Positions 24,571 through 37,700 of a DNA stretch of 64,000 nt are shown one piece after another; the first letter of the stretch is position 1, and each line of letters opens with the position of its first letter. Below the pieces are notes generated by a model. That model was not told the origin of the DNA and searched no databases. It saw only the letters and a program-made list of their open reading frames with translations. Source of the stretch: Rhododendron vialii (taxonomy: Eukaryota > Streptophyta > Magnoliopsida > Ericales > Ericaceae); assembly GCF_030253575.1 (NCBI RefSeq), contig NC_080568.1, forward strand, positions 1,133,501 through 1,197,500, written 5' to 3'. The translations under genes were made by a program, and so were the position numbers.

Positions 24571-25340
24571 ATTTCCTAAGTAGTGGTTTTAGTGGCCTGT
24601 TTGTCAAATTTCAGTATCCATTCTGCTGTAAAATCTTTTGGCTAACGCAATTGTAATTGTTATGTTTTTTCCGTGGATTCTGTCTAGCAAGCATTATCAC
24701 AAACAGGTTCATAGGACCATTTGAGACTTCAACTCTCCTGAATGTTGAGAGCCCAGTCTCCTCCAGATGAAGCCAACTTCGTTATACAAGGGGTTGTATC
24801 ATTTCCTCTTCAACCCAGAAAAACAGCGGAGACTCTATGTACAGTGACGAAAGTAGATGCTGGAAGAGAGTTGAGACAATTTTTATCGGCTGACCTGGAT
24901 TGTACCTCATGTTTTCAATAGGATCAGATCCCTTTGTCCTTGTCTCTCTCGTCCCAGATATCCTCTCCGTCATCCGATCAACTGATCTAGGACTGATTAA
25001 ACCGTGAGGAAGCAGCTTGGGATGGGAGATTGAGGATCTTGTGACATTTTGGACAAGTCCTTTTGTAATAGTAGTGGTGTTTTTTCTGTGTCTTAAATTT
25101 TTTTTCATTGTTGATTTTGATGAAACCTTAAAGGTCGATTGAGCATTTATCTAATAGAGTTATTGATTTTTCTGCCCTACTTATTTTTCTTCGAATATTC
25201 TTCCCTCGGTACATTGTTTCGATGATGCATTGTAATTCAAAATGGGAAAAAAATCTCAAAGAATGACCAATGAGCACAAGATCTAGTTATATTAGGAAGT
25301 TAAAATTCCTTTGTCTGTAATTTATACCATCTCCTAATTA
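24571..25340 (+). other. 3' UTR and terminal region of the MnmG gene
   Basis: About 500 bp of non-coding sequence follow the stop. A possible extra splice event (donor at 24566, acceptor TCTGTCTAG ending near 24688) lies in this region. Opposite-strand open frames here show no protein-like features. Confidence 0.5.
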
Positions 25341-26433
25341 GGCCATCCACAGTGATATAATCAAAAGTCAGTTATTGTTAAAGTTAACAATATTTGTGCA
25401 AAAAATGACTCACAATGGTATAATCAAACTTAGCAATATTCTTAGAAATAATCAAATTTTGGGCTTTGGATAATCAAAACTAGCAACATTTTTCAATAAT
25501 CAAAATTTGTGAACCCCACACTACATAAGTTAATTGGTTCCAAAATTTATATACGGGCGTATTTCAACTAGTATTTTCTTCTTCTCTTCTTCATTTGCTC
25601 TATATCTTCTTCACTTCAACCACAAATTGTCTCTTTCTTTTCCTCCAAAAATGAAGCTTATATTTCTCGACCATCTACAATTTAAATCATCGTTGCCGGA
25701 TTAAGGTATTTCACTCTTTTTTTCCGTTTTTATTTTAGGCTGCATTCTTTTGAATTTAACTTAAACTTAACTTAAATCTGAAAATTGTCTTTATTTGAAT
25801 TTTTTTCCATTTGTTAGTTTTGCACCAAATTTTTATGGGTTATTGATTCGTCTCCACTAGAGGAATTAGAAAAGTATTTTTTTTTTTTTACTTTTACCCA
25901 AGTATTTTGAGAACTAATCACTTTTTAGCAAAAAAAAAAAAAAGAGAGATTTTTTTGACTGAAAAATGGTTATTCCTTTTTTGTTCCTCCCCCTATGGTT
26001 GAGCAAATGAAGAACCTTGCAAAAAAAAAAAGAAAAGAAGAAGAACCTTGCATTCTTTTCCAAATTCAAGAACACGTCTGATTTTTTTTGAAAGATTAAG
26101 AGAGTGGTGGATTTGTGATATAAGCTATAGAAATAGAAAGAAAAAAAAAGTTTCGGTATAGTTTTGATATATAGATAACACTAGGAAAAACATCATATGT
26201 TCGATATATTTTTGCCCAAAAAAAAACGTAATGGAGGGAAGTGAATGGCAGAAAACAGATGGGGAGAGAGAGATTGTATGAAATTGTAGTGGACTCCTTA
26301 TTTTGGTTTTGGACTAGAAGTGACCATTGTAAACCTCAATATTGTTAAGCTTAGCAACCTCTTAAATGAATAATCAAAAGCTGACGTGTCAACTTTTGAT
26401 TATCCATTTTTGATTATACCACTGTGGATGGGC
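25341..26433. mobile_element. TIR element (MITE) with TTA target duplication, family A copy 2
   Basis: 1093 bp, starting GGCCATCCACAGTG and ending CACTGTGGATGGGC, flanked by TTA at 25338-25340 and 26434-26436. The outer 150 bp at each side match the copy at 5216-5935. The interior is different and longer, with poly-A/T runs and no credible open frame. Two copies with the same duplication in one window indicate an abundant Harbinger-like family in this genome. Confidence 0.85.
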
Positions 26434-26600
26434 TTAGACCCACACATGAGAAAAAATAGAACAAAAAGGATTGTGCATTTGGAATTTTGACAGCATTACC
26501 AGAAAGCATTTGGTCACTATTGGTTGACAAAATATGCATTTAGCTAGCGATAGTTTACTTAATTTTCTTTAATAAAGTAATCACATCCAACTTACTCTTA

Positions 26601-27351
26601 GGCTCCGTTCCGGAAACCTTTTTAAAAAATAAATACTTATTTTGAAACTTCTCATTCAAAAATAAGAAGAACTATTCCACAAAACCCAAATAAAAAATTC
26701 ATTTCACATTTTTAAACTCAAAAATAATGTAAATGGAAAAAAAAATTAATTTTTTTTGCACCGTATTAAAGATCTCAATGAAATCTATCAAACAAGATCC
26801 ATAGTGATAATAAAATTATTTGCGTAAACACATGATTTTTGAGCTTGAAGTTGCCTTATACAAAAAATAAGACTGTTGCTATGAGAATGGGCGCCGGCGG
26901 AAGGAAATCATACCGATGGCCGCGCTGGGCCGTCTCCGGCCACCGGACGGCTGATCCAAGCCGTCCAAAAATTATAAAATAAAAAACCGAGGGGGCCTAC
27001 ACGGGAATTAACGGCATCCGAGGTGTGTAGGGTGCTTGATCCGAGCACCCCTTTTTCGTGTATACTATTTCACACAAAAAATGGGTGCTCGGATCAAGCA
27101 TCCTACACACCTCGGATGCCGTTGATTCCTGCGATCGCCCCCTCGATTTTTTTTTTTAGAATTTTTGGACGGCTCGGATCGGCCGTCCGGTGGCCAGAGA
27201 CGGCCCGGCGAGGCCGTCGGTATGATTTTCCTCCTCGGCCGGTCGGTACCTATATAAATTCTTCCAAAATAAATACCAATCTTCTTATTTTCCGGAACAA
27301 GCTTCTTATTAGACAAAAAATAAGTTCTTATTTCGGTCCCGGAACGGGCCC
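26601..27351 (+). mobile_element. TIR element, family B copy 2, carrying a nested foldback
   Basis: Ends GGCTCCGTTCCGG and CCGGAACGGGCCC are inverted repeats, flanked by TTA at 26598-26600 and 27352-27354. The left 280 bp match, in reverse complement, the element at 373-605. The extra length comes from the GC-rich foldback at about 26889-27250. Apparent open frames of about 100 codons across it are products of the palindrome. Confidence 0.8.
26889..27250. mobile_element. GC-rich foldback element nested in the family B MITE
   Basis: Two arms of about 170 bp are near-perfect reverse complements. The left arm runs from GCGCCGGCGGAAGG through AATCATACCGA to GATCCGAGCACCC; the right arm starts GGGTGCTCGGATC and ends TCGGTATGATTTTCC. 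The loop is about 20 bp. It is a large hairpin, non-coding, much more GC-rich than its host. No target duplication identified. Confidence 0.8.
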
Positions 27352-27354
27352 TTA

Positions 27355-28029
27355 ACAAGTTTCTAATTTTCACCGTGGTTATTGGGCATGTTCACAATAG
27401 TTGTGGATACAAATTTTAGATTTTAATTTCTCATTCTGCTGTAAATTTCAGATTTAGTAGAAGTTGATAAACTTATTTGTTGCAGCTGCTCCATTGTGTA
27501 AAATTTGTAGAAATTTTAGAGATTTTGAAAAGATACCCAAACCCATCTTTGAAAATTTCTCTTCTTTTTTTAGGTTCTTAGAACCTGTAAATTAAAAAAA
27601 TCAATTATGTCTGGTATAAATTTTCATAAACATTCTCAGATAATTTTCAGGAGCTAGAATCTAAAAATATATCTGTCAAAATAATTTTTTGTAAATACAA
27701 GTGAGCTGAAAATTAAACTTAAATAGAGAGAGTATTCCTTGATTCGAGTAGAAGCCGTATGCCCTTGTACAGTGGACACGATACAACTTTTTTTACATTA
27801 GAGTTTTGACACTAACAAAAACAATTTTGATAATATCACAAGTTTTTTCGGGTTTGGTGGAGTAAATTTTTTCAACAATCCCCAGAAAAATTCAAATCAG
27901 GCGCAAGAGCGGGATAGAACAGCCTGCTAGGGTCTCCTTTAAAATACCCCAAATCCATTTCCTTTCTTCCATAGGTTTTGAAGCCCTGATTGCAAGTTGC
28001 AGAAACTCTCTGCAACAACAACAGCAACA
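27355..28029. other. Intergenic region upstream of the SNF2 gene
   Basis: AT-rich, no recognisable coding frame or repeat beyond the flanking MITE. The promoter and leader of the SNF2-type gene must lie here. The leader contains CAACAACAACAG just before the ATG at 28030. Confidence 0.5.
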
Positions 28030-28141
28030 ATGGCTGACAAGTCGAATCGACAGCCACTCAGCTTGAACGATCGCCACTACCGCCTCCTCCAATCCCTCTC
28101 CGCTTCCCAGTCTCGCCCCCACTCCAAACCCCATCGTACAC

Positions 28142-28212
<71 letters not shown>

Positions 28213-28680
28213 TGTGGATATTTATGTATTCAAAGATTGTTCGATCGCGAAACGCAAAACGCGAACTTGGAAAAATGCATTTTTATCGAAAAGATTCAAA
28301 CATTTTGTTTATAAATTAAACGGACTCGTTGATTTAGTAACTACGGCAAAAGGTTTGAATGTTTGAAAAAATGCATCTCGATCAAAAAAAATTCGAACTT
28401 CCTTTTTAATGAAATGAAAGAACTCGTTGGTACTTTAGTACCTAGCGGTAAAAGTTGTAATTTTCACCGGCGAAAAATCATTTATCGTTACCGGACAATC
28501 CTTTGGAGGAGGTGGTGTACTTTTTTTATTTTAGTGTTTATGCTTTGGCTTGATTGTCAATGAGTGGGTTTATGCAGAGGAAAATGAGCAGTCGAAGGTG
28601 AAGAAGCTGGATTTACGTGATGATGTTCCTCGATTCTCTGGAATCGTTGATTTTGATTCTCCTCCGTATACTAATATTGG

Positions 28681-28738
<58 letters not shown>

Positions 28739-31700
28739 CTACTAGTATTAGATATAGGTCTAATTTGTATGTTAGTATCTTTTAGGGTTTGTTAGGATCT
28801 TACTATACTAGGGAAAAGAAAGAAATAGAAGGGAAAACTTGAAATTGTTTTCCTTCCCCTAGTTTGGTTTGGAACAAAAGTTAGAAGAAGATAGCAAAAC
28901 AATGGTTTGAGAAAAGTAAACTTTCTCCTACGTTTTCCTCACACTTTCTTTCTTAATAATACTCTCTCTCTCTCTCTCCCTTGCACATGTTCCAAATAGG
29001 CCCTTAATCAGGGTTAAATATTCATCACATAACACCACCTTAAGAATTTTTGCAAAATAAGATAATTTGTACACGTGTGTTTTAGTTACCAAAGAAAAAG
29101 TATAAGAAATTCACATATTGATGTAAAATTAGCTAAATATATAGTGTATCATATTGGAACACAAGTACTATCAATATAAAGACTAATATATTTTTGAATG
29201 AAATTTCATCTTTTTGTCCGGCCCTGCTTGGATTGAAATCTTGGCATTGCCACTTCTCCACTTTCACTTGCTAGAAGTACATCTCCTTTGCAAAATGATG
29301 GCTGTGAGACCACATCTGTGCTCTATGAACCCCAACCCAACTTTTCTGGAATCACTGATTTCAATTTCCATCAACCTGGTCTCCCTCTCTCTGCATATGC
29401 ATTTTTTTGCATACCAATCTATCACTACAAACGCACACATGTATATGCCTATGCATATATATAGTGGATTGTTCAAGCTTGACTTGCTTATCAATTGATC
29501 CCATATCAGAGGAGTTTTAACAGACTCAATCATGAACCGAGCTTGATGAGCTTAGTTTTAAAGTTATGTACAAGGTTATCAAACCAACTACTGTGTTGTT
29601 CAAGCTGGAATGAGCACTTCACAAGCTTAAAAAATGTGTTTAACTTGGTTATTTTTCATTGCTTTTGATCCTCAAATGAGCTTTTAATTAACTGAAACGA
29701 GTCAACCTCGAGTTGATTGATTAACCCTGTATTTTTTTTATTTTGTGTTCTTGATTTTGGTTTCTTTTCTGTACTATTGGCTGAACTAGCTGCAGTAGAG
29801 GAGAAACCACAGAGGGTCATGACCAAGGGCAAAGTTTCCTCTCGAGATCACCTTGATGGGGAGGAGGGTACAGGTTCGTTTGATGTATCAGTGATTGCTG
29901 GAATTACTGATTTTAAGCCTTGTCTTTATGACTTTATTTGTTGACTAAGTTATTGTCTTTGTAATCCTTCTTTATGGTTTATAACTTTATATCTGTTTTT
30001 TGTTGTTTTTGTATGTTATGGTTTCTTACTCGGACTAATTGATTGATCAATTCTAGAAGAGAAGAAGCCATCAAAAGTTAAGGTGGAAGGAAGGCGTCGT
30101 CTATGCAAACTTTCATCCAAAGATGATAATTATGATTACAATGATGGAAAGAACAAAACTGCAAAGGATGACCTGGCATTCTCTGGGCTTGCAGATTTTG
30201 ATTCACCCCAACCGTTGAGAAATGGAGTTGGGAGGGATACCACTGGTGAAAATGAAATTAGGGATATTTTAAGTGATTTAAGCTCTAGGCTCGAGATTCT
30301 CTCAATTGAGAAAAAACGCCCCGCCAAAATGGGTAATTTGATAGGGGAATCATTTGCTTCAGTTACAGATGAAGATTATAAGCAAGCTAAGAAGCAAGAT
30401 AATCCTGAATTCTCGAGTGCAGCTTCTTCCTTTTCACTCACCTCTGATCCATGTGATTCCTCTTCGGATACGACAAACCAGTCCATGGCAGGAGGTGGAA
30501 CTGAAACCTGGCTGGATAGATATCATGAGCAAATTGATCATGGACATGTTGAAGATTTTGTAGGTAGGGTTGGCAGGCCTAAGAATGCCGGCGATGGACT
30601 TACAAAGAATGAAACAAAAACGGTGCCTGGGAAATCTGTCCGCATGAGGCAAACATTTGCTGCCAAGTTTGAAGAACGAGATGAAGAGGATGATGATTGT
30701 GTCATTCTGAGTGGCAATGAAGTGGTCAAAGAAGTTGAGAGGCAACGTGGTAAGTTACAAGATGGATTTGACAGGTCTGACATTGTTGATCCACTGGATA
30801 ATTGCAGCAATGATTCAGATTCCGGGGATGAGAATTCACTTACTTTGATGGGCCCAAATTCAACATTTATATTACCTGGTAAAATTGCAAAAATTTTGTA
30901 TCCTCATCAGCGAGATGGCTTGGAGTGGCTTTGGTCTCTTCATTGTCAGGGTAAGGGTGGCATCTTGGGCGATGACATGGGCTTAGGTAAAACAATGCAG
31001 GTAAAACAAATGGAAATTCATGCTACTGAGATCTGCTTTCTATTATATGTTTGTAATGAGGGGTTGCCTTATTTTCCTTTGGTATAGATCTGTGGATTTT
31101 TAGCTGGGCTGTTTCATTCCAATTTGATAAAGAGGGCGTTGGTTGTTTGTCCCAAGACACTACTACCCCATTGGATCAAAGAACTATCAGCCTTGGGGCT
31201 CTCTGAGAAAACAAGAGAGTGAGGCTGTTTGGCTTGTGCATGTTTCTTATATGATGAAGCAAGATGGGAGAAATTGTAACATAGCTACTTTCTGTGCAGA
31301 TATTTTGGGAGTGCCAAAACGCGACAATATGAACTCCAATATATACTTGAGGTTTGATTTTTTGTCCTCTTATTCCTTTTCTTTTTTTTTTGATCGGGTC
31401 CTCTTGTTCCTTTTACGGGGAGTAGAAACCAAGAAAGTAGGTCTCTCAGCATCTTTTAGAAGTAAAGGCTTTTATACTATGCTAACGACATGTAGAGTGC
31501 ATGGCAAGCAAGACTGGTAATTCTGGATATAAGCTTAATGCTTCAAGTCTTCCTCTAGGAATTGAAGTTTATGTTGATACAAAAGGAATTGACGATGTGT
31601 GAAAATCAGAACATTATTGGACCTAAGCATGATCTAAAGTTTCACTTTAACTCCAAATCTGGTCGAGTGAAAATTGGAGTTTTTGTTCGGCATCATGCAT

Positions 31701-34700
31701 GCCATGGATTTAACACGTTTCCTGTGTTCTTTTGGGAAATTAATTTTTGGAAGAGGCAATGTATATTTGCATAGCCTCCAAGCTCTAACAATTTCTATTT
31801 TGGCAAGTAAGGCATCCTTCGTTTAGTAATCAAACTTATCCTGTCTTTATGTTCAATGCAATGTCTCTCATCAGGACAAAGGTATTCTTCTGACTACATA
31901 CGATCTTGTGCGGAATAATGCTAAAGCATTGAGTGGGGACTATTACTTTCACGACGATGGAAATGAAGATGACATCACATGGGACTATATGATACTTGAT
32001 GAGGTATGATGAGCAACTATGTTTGTTGGTTGAGATTAATATGCTTCAATTGATCACTACCTGGTGCAATCTTAATATTGACAATTGTACTGATTGTTTG
32101 GCTTTGAATTCATATACAAGAACATATGTGCATGTTCATACTTTGTGGCTTGCGAACAAACTCAAACTCAATAATTGTTCTCTTGTAGAGTAAGAGGTTT
32201 GCCCAAAGTAGAAGACTTTGATTTGGAGAACCAAGATTCAAAACCTTGATAATTGTGTTTTTAGGACTGATGGATGGGCTCTATAATCGAACACTTCGAC
32301 CGTAGTCATTAATGTAGGTACAATTTATTGCCGTTGGAATATAACAAAGCTGGGAAGATATATAAATGAAAACTCAAAAAGCACAGGAAAAACAATTTCA
32401 AATTTAACCAAAAAAGGAAATTGCTATAAGAAAAAAGATTTCATTGTACAGGCTTTCAGAAAATGACAAAATATGAAACAAAGATAAAAGAGCACAACAG
32501 TTAGCCCGTTCATAAAACTAACTCATTGGACTTCATTAGATAAATTTCTCCAATGACACAGTTGAAATCTAGAACAAAGTATGAGATGGGACATGGGAGA
32601 TGGGCGTAGACGGGTAGTATATTTGTTGGAGAGTGAGACATTGAGATGGTATGTAAATCTTCTTTCAAATTTTTTATAGTTTTAAACACAAAAAAATGGA
32701 AAACCAAATAAATATTTCTTGGGCCTTGTGACATTCTCTAGCTCACAACATTGGATAACGAACTGGTCATCTTTCATCCTGAAAATGGTTGTACCTAGTT
32801 CACATGGCTCTTACCTACAACAAACAAGACTGCAAGGAGATAGTAGTAGATGACCTTGTCCCCACATTTAGTGGACAAGCTGGGCAGGGTAACACTTAAT
32901 GCGCCGCTAGGGCATGAGACTCATGACCTCTAACAAGCGTAATCTTAATATCATCTCAGCCCCTTCCACATTTTTATGATTGTTTCTTTGCTTTACATTT
33001 GGACAGTTGATTTTGATTTCGAAAATAATGATGAACTTTCCATTTTCTCGACATGTTTTAACATTAGGGACACATGATAAAGAATCCTAGTACACAAAGG
33101 GCCAAAAGTTTGCTCCAGATACCTTCTGCTCATCGTATTGTTATTAGTGGCACGCCAATACAAAACGACCTGAAGGTATTGTTTATGCCATTCTTTTCGG
33201 TTGTTTGCTCTAAGTACTAATGTTATATACGTCACTGAACATTTACTACATATGCTATCTTACCCAATGTTATTTTTTGGCTTTTCTTTTTAATTAATGT
33301 CGAACAGGAATTGTGGGCCTTGTTCAACTTTTGTTGTCCTCAGTTATTGGGAGACAAGAACGGGTAATTAAGCTTCATGTGCCATTTGGCTTTTGTTTTC
33401 TTGGGTCTGGAGGCATGATATGTGTGCTTTATTATCCAGGTTCAAGTTAGAATATGAGGGCCCCATTCTTCGTGGAAATGAAAAAAGTGCAACTGATAGA
33501 GAGAAACACATTGGTTCAACAGTAGCAAAGGTGATCATTTCTTCTATTTCAGCTGTGTTTGAGGACTGCTATTTTGCTCTTCAAGATAAGGAAAACTGAA
33601 TGGCTATAATTTTGGTTGGTACTTTGCCTCATAGATGCAGTAGGCATGAGTGCATCACACTTAAGGTGTAGTTACATTACGCAATCTACAAATAATAATA
33701 TTTTGCTGGTGATGATTTTCTAAAACTAAACCCGTTTGATCTGGAAGCATTGCATGATTTCATAGCAACGACATAATATAAACATATGAATAAAGCTCAA
33801 GTACATGATGCATAACATCACCAAGAGCAAGCCCTACAATCCATGTAACATCACCATGAGCAAGCCCTACAATCCATGTCTAATAGATCTAGGTATTACC
33901 AAAGTACCTGACCTTAAAACCTTACCATCAACGTATACAATGTTAGATTATTTATAGCACAAGATCTTGTGATGCTAAAATGTGATTGTTCTAGGTCCCA
34001 AGTACGTCGACATGTTAGCTAAGCTTAAATTATCACAAAATGTGTCCAACAATGTATGTAAAGCTATCCAACACCCTTCCTCACAACGCCATCGTGCATA
34101 AAATGCAAACATCAAGACATGTGCAGAAGTAGAATGTTATGGGACCCCCAAGAAGACCTACAATGGTAGATCACCGAAGCGCCAATAGATTAAGCTGATA
34201 GAAATGAGCCAACAATAACTATCAAGCAAGCTTCATCCAATGGCAAACAATTATAGCTTGGGCTTGTGAAGCATCTTTTCTGTGGCTCTTGTTCAACAGA
34301 TTTAGCTGATAGAAACAGGCCAACAATGTCTGTCAAGCTATCAAACATGAGCTTCATCCAATGGCAAAAGATTATAGATTGGGCTTGTGAAGCATCTTTT
34401 CCATGGCTCTTGTTCAACTTGCTGCCATCTGAATCCATCATATCTCTAAAAGAGTATCTTTGAATTGGTGTCCAATGATTGTTAGCTCTTCATATTATAG
34501 CCGTTTGTTTGGGACCTTTGGGTAGTTGAGGTTTTCCACATTCAATTTGTTTTCATCTTCTGAAATTGAAAATTATACATTTACATTTTGTTGTTTCATT
34601 CTAAACTTGCTGCCTTGCCAATATCGTTCATGGATTATAACTTATGTCTACATTTGTACTATTGCGACTTACGCATTTGGCTATTGTTTGTTGTTATAGT

Positions 34701-37700
34701 AGTATTTTTGGAAGTAAGCTAGGTTCCCTTGAAGTTTATAAAATTCAAGATAGTTATCAATTTCTTCATCTTATCATAGAGGTTAAGAGAACGGATCGAA
34801 CCATATTTTTTGCGGCGCATGAAAAGTGAGGTGTTTCGAGAAGATGATGTCACGGAGGCCACCAAACTTTCCAAGAAGAATGAGATTATTGTCTGGCTCA
34901 AATTGACTAGTTGCCAGGTATAAATTTACAGTACTATCTTATTCTCATTACACATTTTCTTTCATTTTAGTTTTTGTTGAAGCAAATGCTAACATCATTT
35001 CTGTTGTCTGTTGTAGCGACAACTTTATGAAGCTTTTCTGAAAAGTGAGATTGTTGTTTCAGCTTTTGATGGCTCACCTCTTGCTGCAATCACGGTACAG
35101 CTTCTGGAACTTTTTACTATCATGAAGCTTTATCTTCTTTGTTGACCCAGTAGCTTTTTTTTCCCCCCGCCGTCATGTTATCAATATGTTTTTTTTTTTT
35201 AAATTTTCCTAATATACTTCCGTAAGAAAAAAAGAGAATGAAGCAAAAGTTTCATGGTACATCTCTTGAGATAGATTTACAGGTCTTCACTATGTTGGTT
35301 GTTACTGACTTGATCTTTGAAAATCTGAGAACACAATTTTCCCTTTGTGAAGCAAAATTCAGCTCTTCTATTTTTCGTACCAATTTGTGACTAAGAAAGA
35401 ATTAGTTGCTGTCAAGGAAAATTGAGTTGCTGTTAAAGGGAAAAAAGGTAGCATGTCATCGGTTACATAAGGCTACATTGCAATAGCAATTTTTTTGAAC
35501 AATATTGGCTGTTTATACCAGAAAAAAAAAGTTACTTTTTTCTTTTTGCAAATTGGATGGCTCTTACCTATGACTTCTTAGTTCTCAGCTTATAGAAGCT
35601 GAGAGCTCTTTCTCATAGACTCATACCAATTCGTTTGTTACTATCTTGTGAATAACAGGATTTTACTTTTGATGACATCTTAAAGGGATATAAGTATAAC
35701 ATCGAAAAGCATAAATGAGAGCGAGAGGCGCACCTAGGCCCAAATAGAACAAAACGTCAAAACATTTGCCAAATGTCAGATAATCAACAATTCTTACATC
35801 GAGAGGAACTATAACGTCAAAATCAACAAAAGACAAGCATCAAACATTTGAAGTGAAGTTAAAGCATGTAACTATCCAACTGGGACTTCAATTCATCCTG
35901 AGGATTTACTAATTAGCCATCAAGTTATGGTAAATTTAGATAATCTAGGTAAATTGATTTTGATAAATAGATTAATCTGTTTTTTTCGGAGAATAAAAAA
36001 AGAGAGGAGCTTATGTCGAATGCTCAGAGAGGAGGAGATGTCGATTGTCGACTGTTGAGAAGATCGATCAAGATGAGAGAGATAGATGGAGATGAGGGAA
36101 GAGAGATCGAGAGAGAGTTCTTGTGTTTCGTTTGTTGGTGATCGAGAGAGAGGATAACATCGATTGAACTCTGAAGGTAATAGCTTTAACCTATCTAAAC
36201 TGAAAAAGGCGCGCCTATTTTTTGCCTTGTTGCCTTTCTCGCCTATGCTGCGCTTCATTCAAGTCACCTCGCTTGGGTTCAAACAAGGTGAGAACCCTGC
36301 GCCTTGATGGGCCCAGGCATGCCTTTGACAACTACACACTATAGCTTTAATTGTTTTATTGACGAGAGTATACCTTCTTCTTGGCATCTATTTGGAGTAG
36401 CCTTTTTCTTTTCCTGAAAGAAGGTTATAGTGTAGAATCATGTGCTTTTTAGCATATTCCAGTTGTATTTTTTTCTCGTGAAAGCAAATTATGGTGAAAT
36501 AAAATCTGTTTTGAGCAGATTCTGAAGAAAATATGTGATCATCCACTTTTGTTGACAAAAAGAGCTGCTGAAGATGTATTGGAAGGGATGGATTCAATGT
36601 TAAACCAGGACGACAAAGTTCTTGCCGAAAAGTTGGCAATGCACATTGCAGATGTCGCTGAGACTGTAGACTTTGAAGAGAAGCCTGACAAACTGTCATG
36701 CAAGATATCTTTCATACTAGCCTTATTGGTAAGAATAAGAAGTTACCAAACTTATGCTCTCAGAAATATTGTTTAAAACTGTTTTCCTCTGAGGCTCCGA
36801 AGTTTTGTCACAGGATAACTTAATATCAGAAGGTCATTGCATTCTTATCTTCTCACAGACCCGCAAGATGCTTAATCTTATTCAGGTTCGTGTTAAATTA
36901 CATGGCAAACAAGAAAAGTATTCTTCATTTGTAATCCATGAACTGAATTGTAATCCATCACCTGAGCTCAAATGTGATCTTTGTCTGAAGTTCTGAACAA
37001 ACCTCAAAACATCAAATACGTAACTCAACGAACTGGTTTTGTAACACCCTGTTCCATATTTGAAGTATAAAAGGGTGATATTGGGTGTATATTAAACCAT
37101 GTTAGCTACTACTAGTAACTTGGGCTTAATCATTTTGGACCCTTAGGTTAAGCTCTAACATGTTACTGCGTTAGTGGTCTACATGGGGCGTTACATGTTT
37201 CATTCTTCATAAACATAGTCTCATGCTATGTTCTGCATTTATACATAGTTATGTACATGTATTCTGTAAATCTTCTGAACTTAGCAATCATCTTATGACT
37301 TTCGAGGGCTGTTATAAGTTTTGGGGGACTTTTGTTTAGATGCTTTGTTAGGTGATTCGTTTTTTGTTAGGTGATTCATGATACTTGCCAGCTTGATATA
37401 TGAAGACACCGGCTTGAAAAAGATTTTTTGCCCTTCGAAATGCTAAACCAATTAAAAAAACCCTAGAAATAAGTCTAGTAAGAGCCAAGTGAAGTGGTAT
37501 GGTACTTGCGGTGGAGCCACTTGACTAGGATTTTTTTTTTCCACTAGGAGACCAACCGTGTCGCTGTTAGCCAAAGAAATATGGTGGAATAGGCATGGAT
37601 TGTGCGGGAAATGAACGATGATAGGTCCCATGGTAGCATAATAGGCGGAAAAAGAAGGAATGAAGGATATTGTAAAGGAGGAAAGACGTTGGTTTTCTTG

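Noticed and set aside
27023..27373. Opposing frames of about 100 codons around 27023-27373
   Set aside because: They lie across the foldback palindrome and mirror each other; no protein-like features.
30083..31520. Separate small genes at 30083-31087 and 31143-31520
   Set aside because: They are exons 4-6 of the SNF2 gene read through into introns; splice sites and phase join them.
35650..36310. Possible element in SNF2 intron 12, marked by GAGGCGCACCTAGGCC and GGCGCGCCTA strings
   Set aside because: No matching ends, tail or target duplication could be found, so I do not call it.
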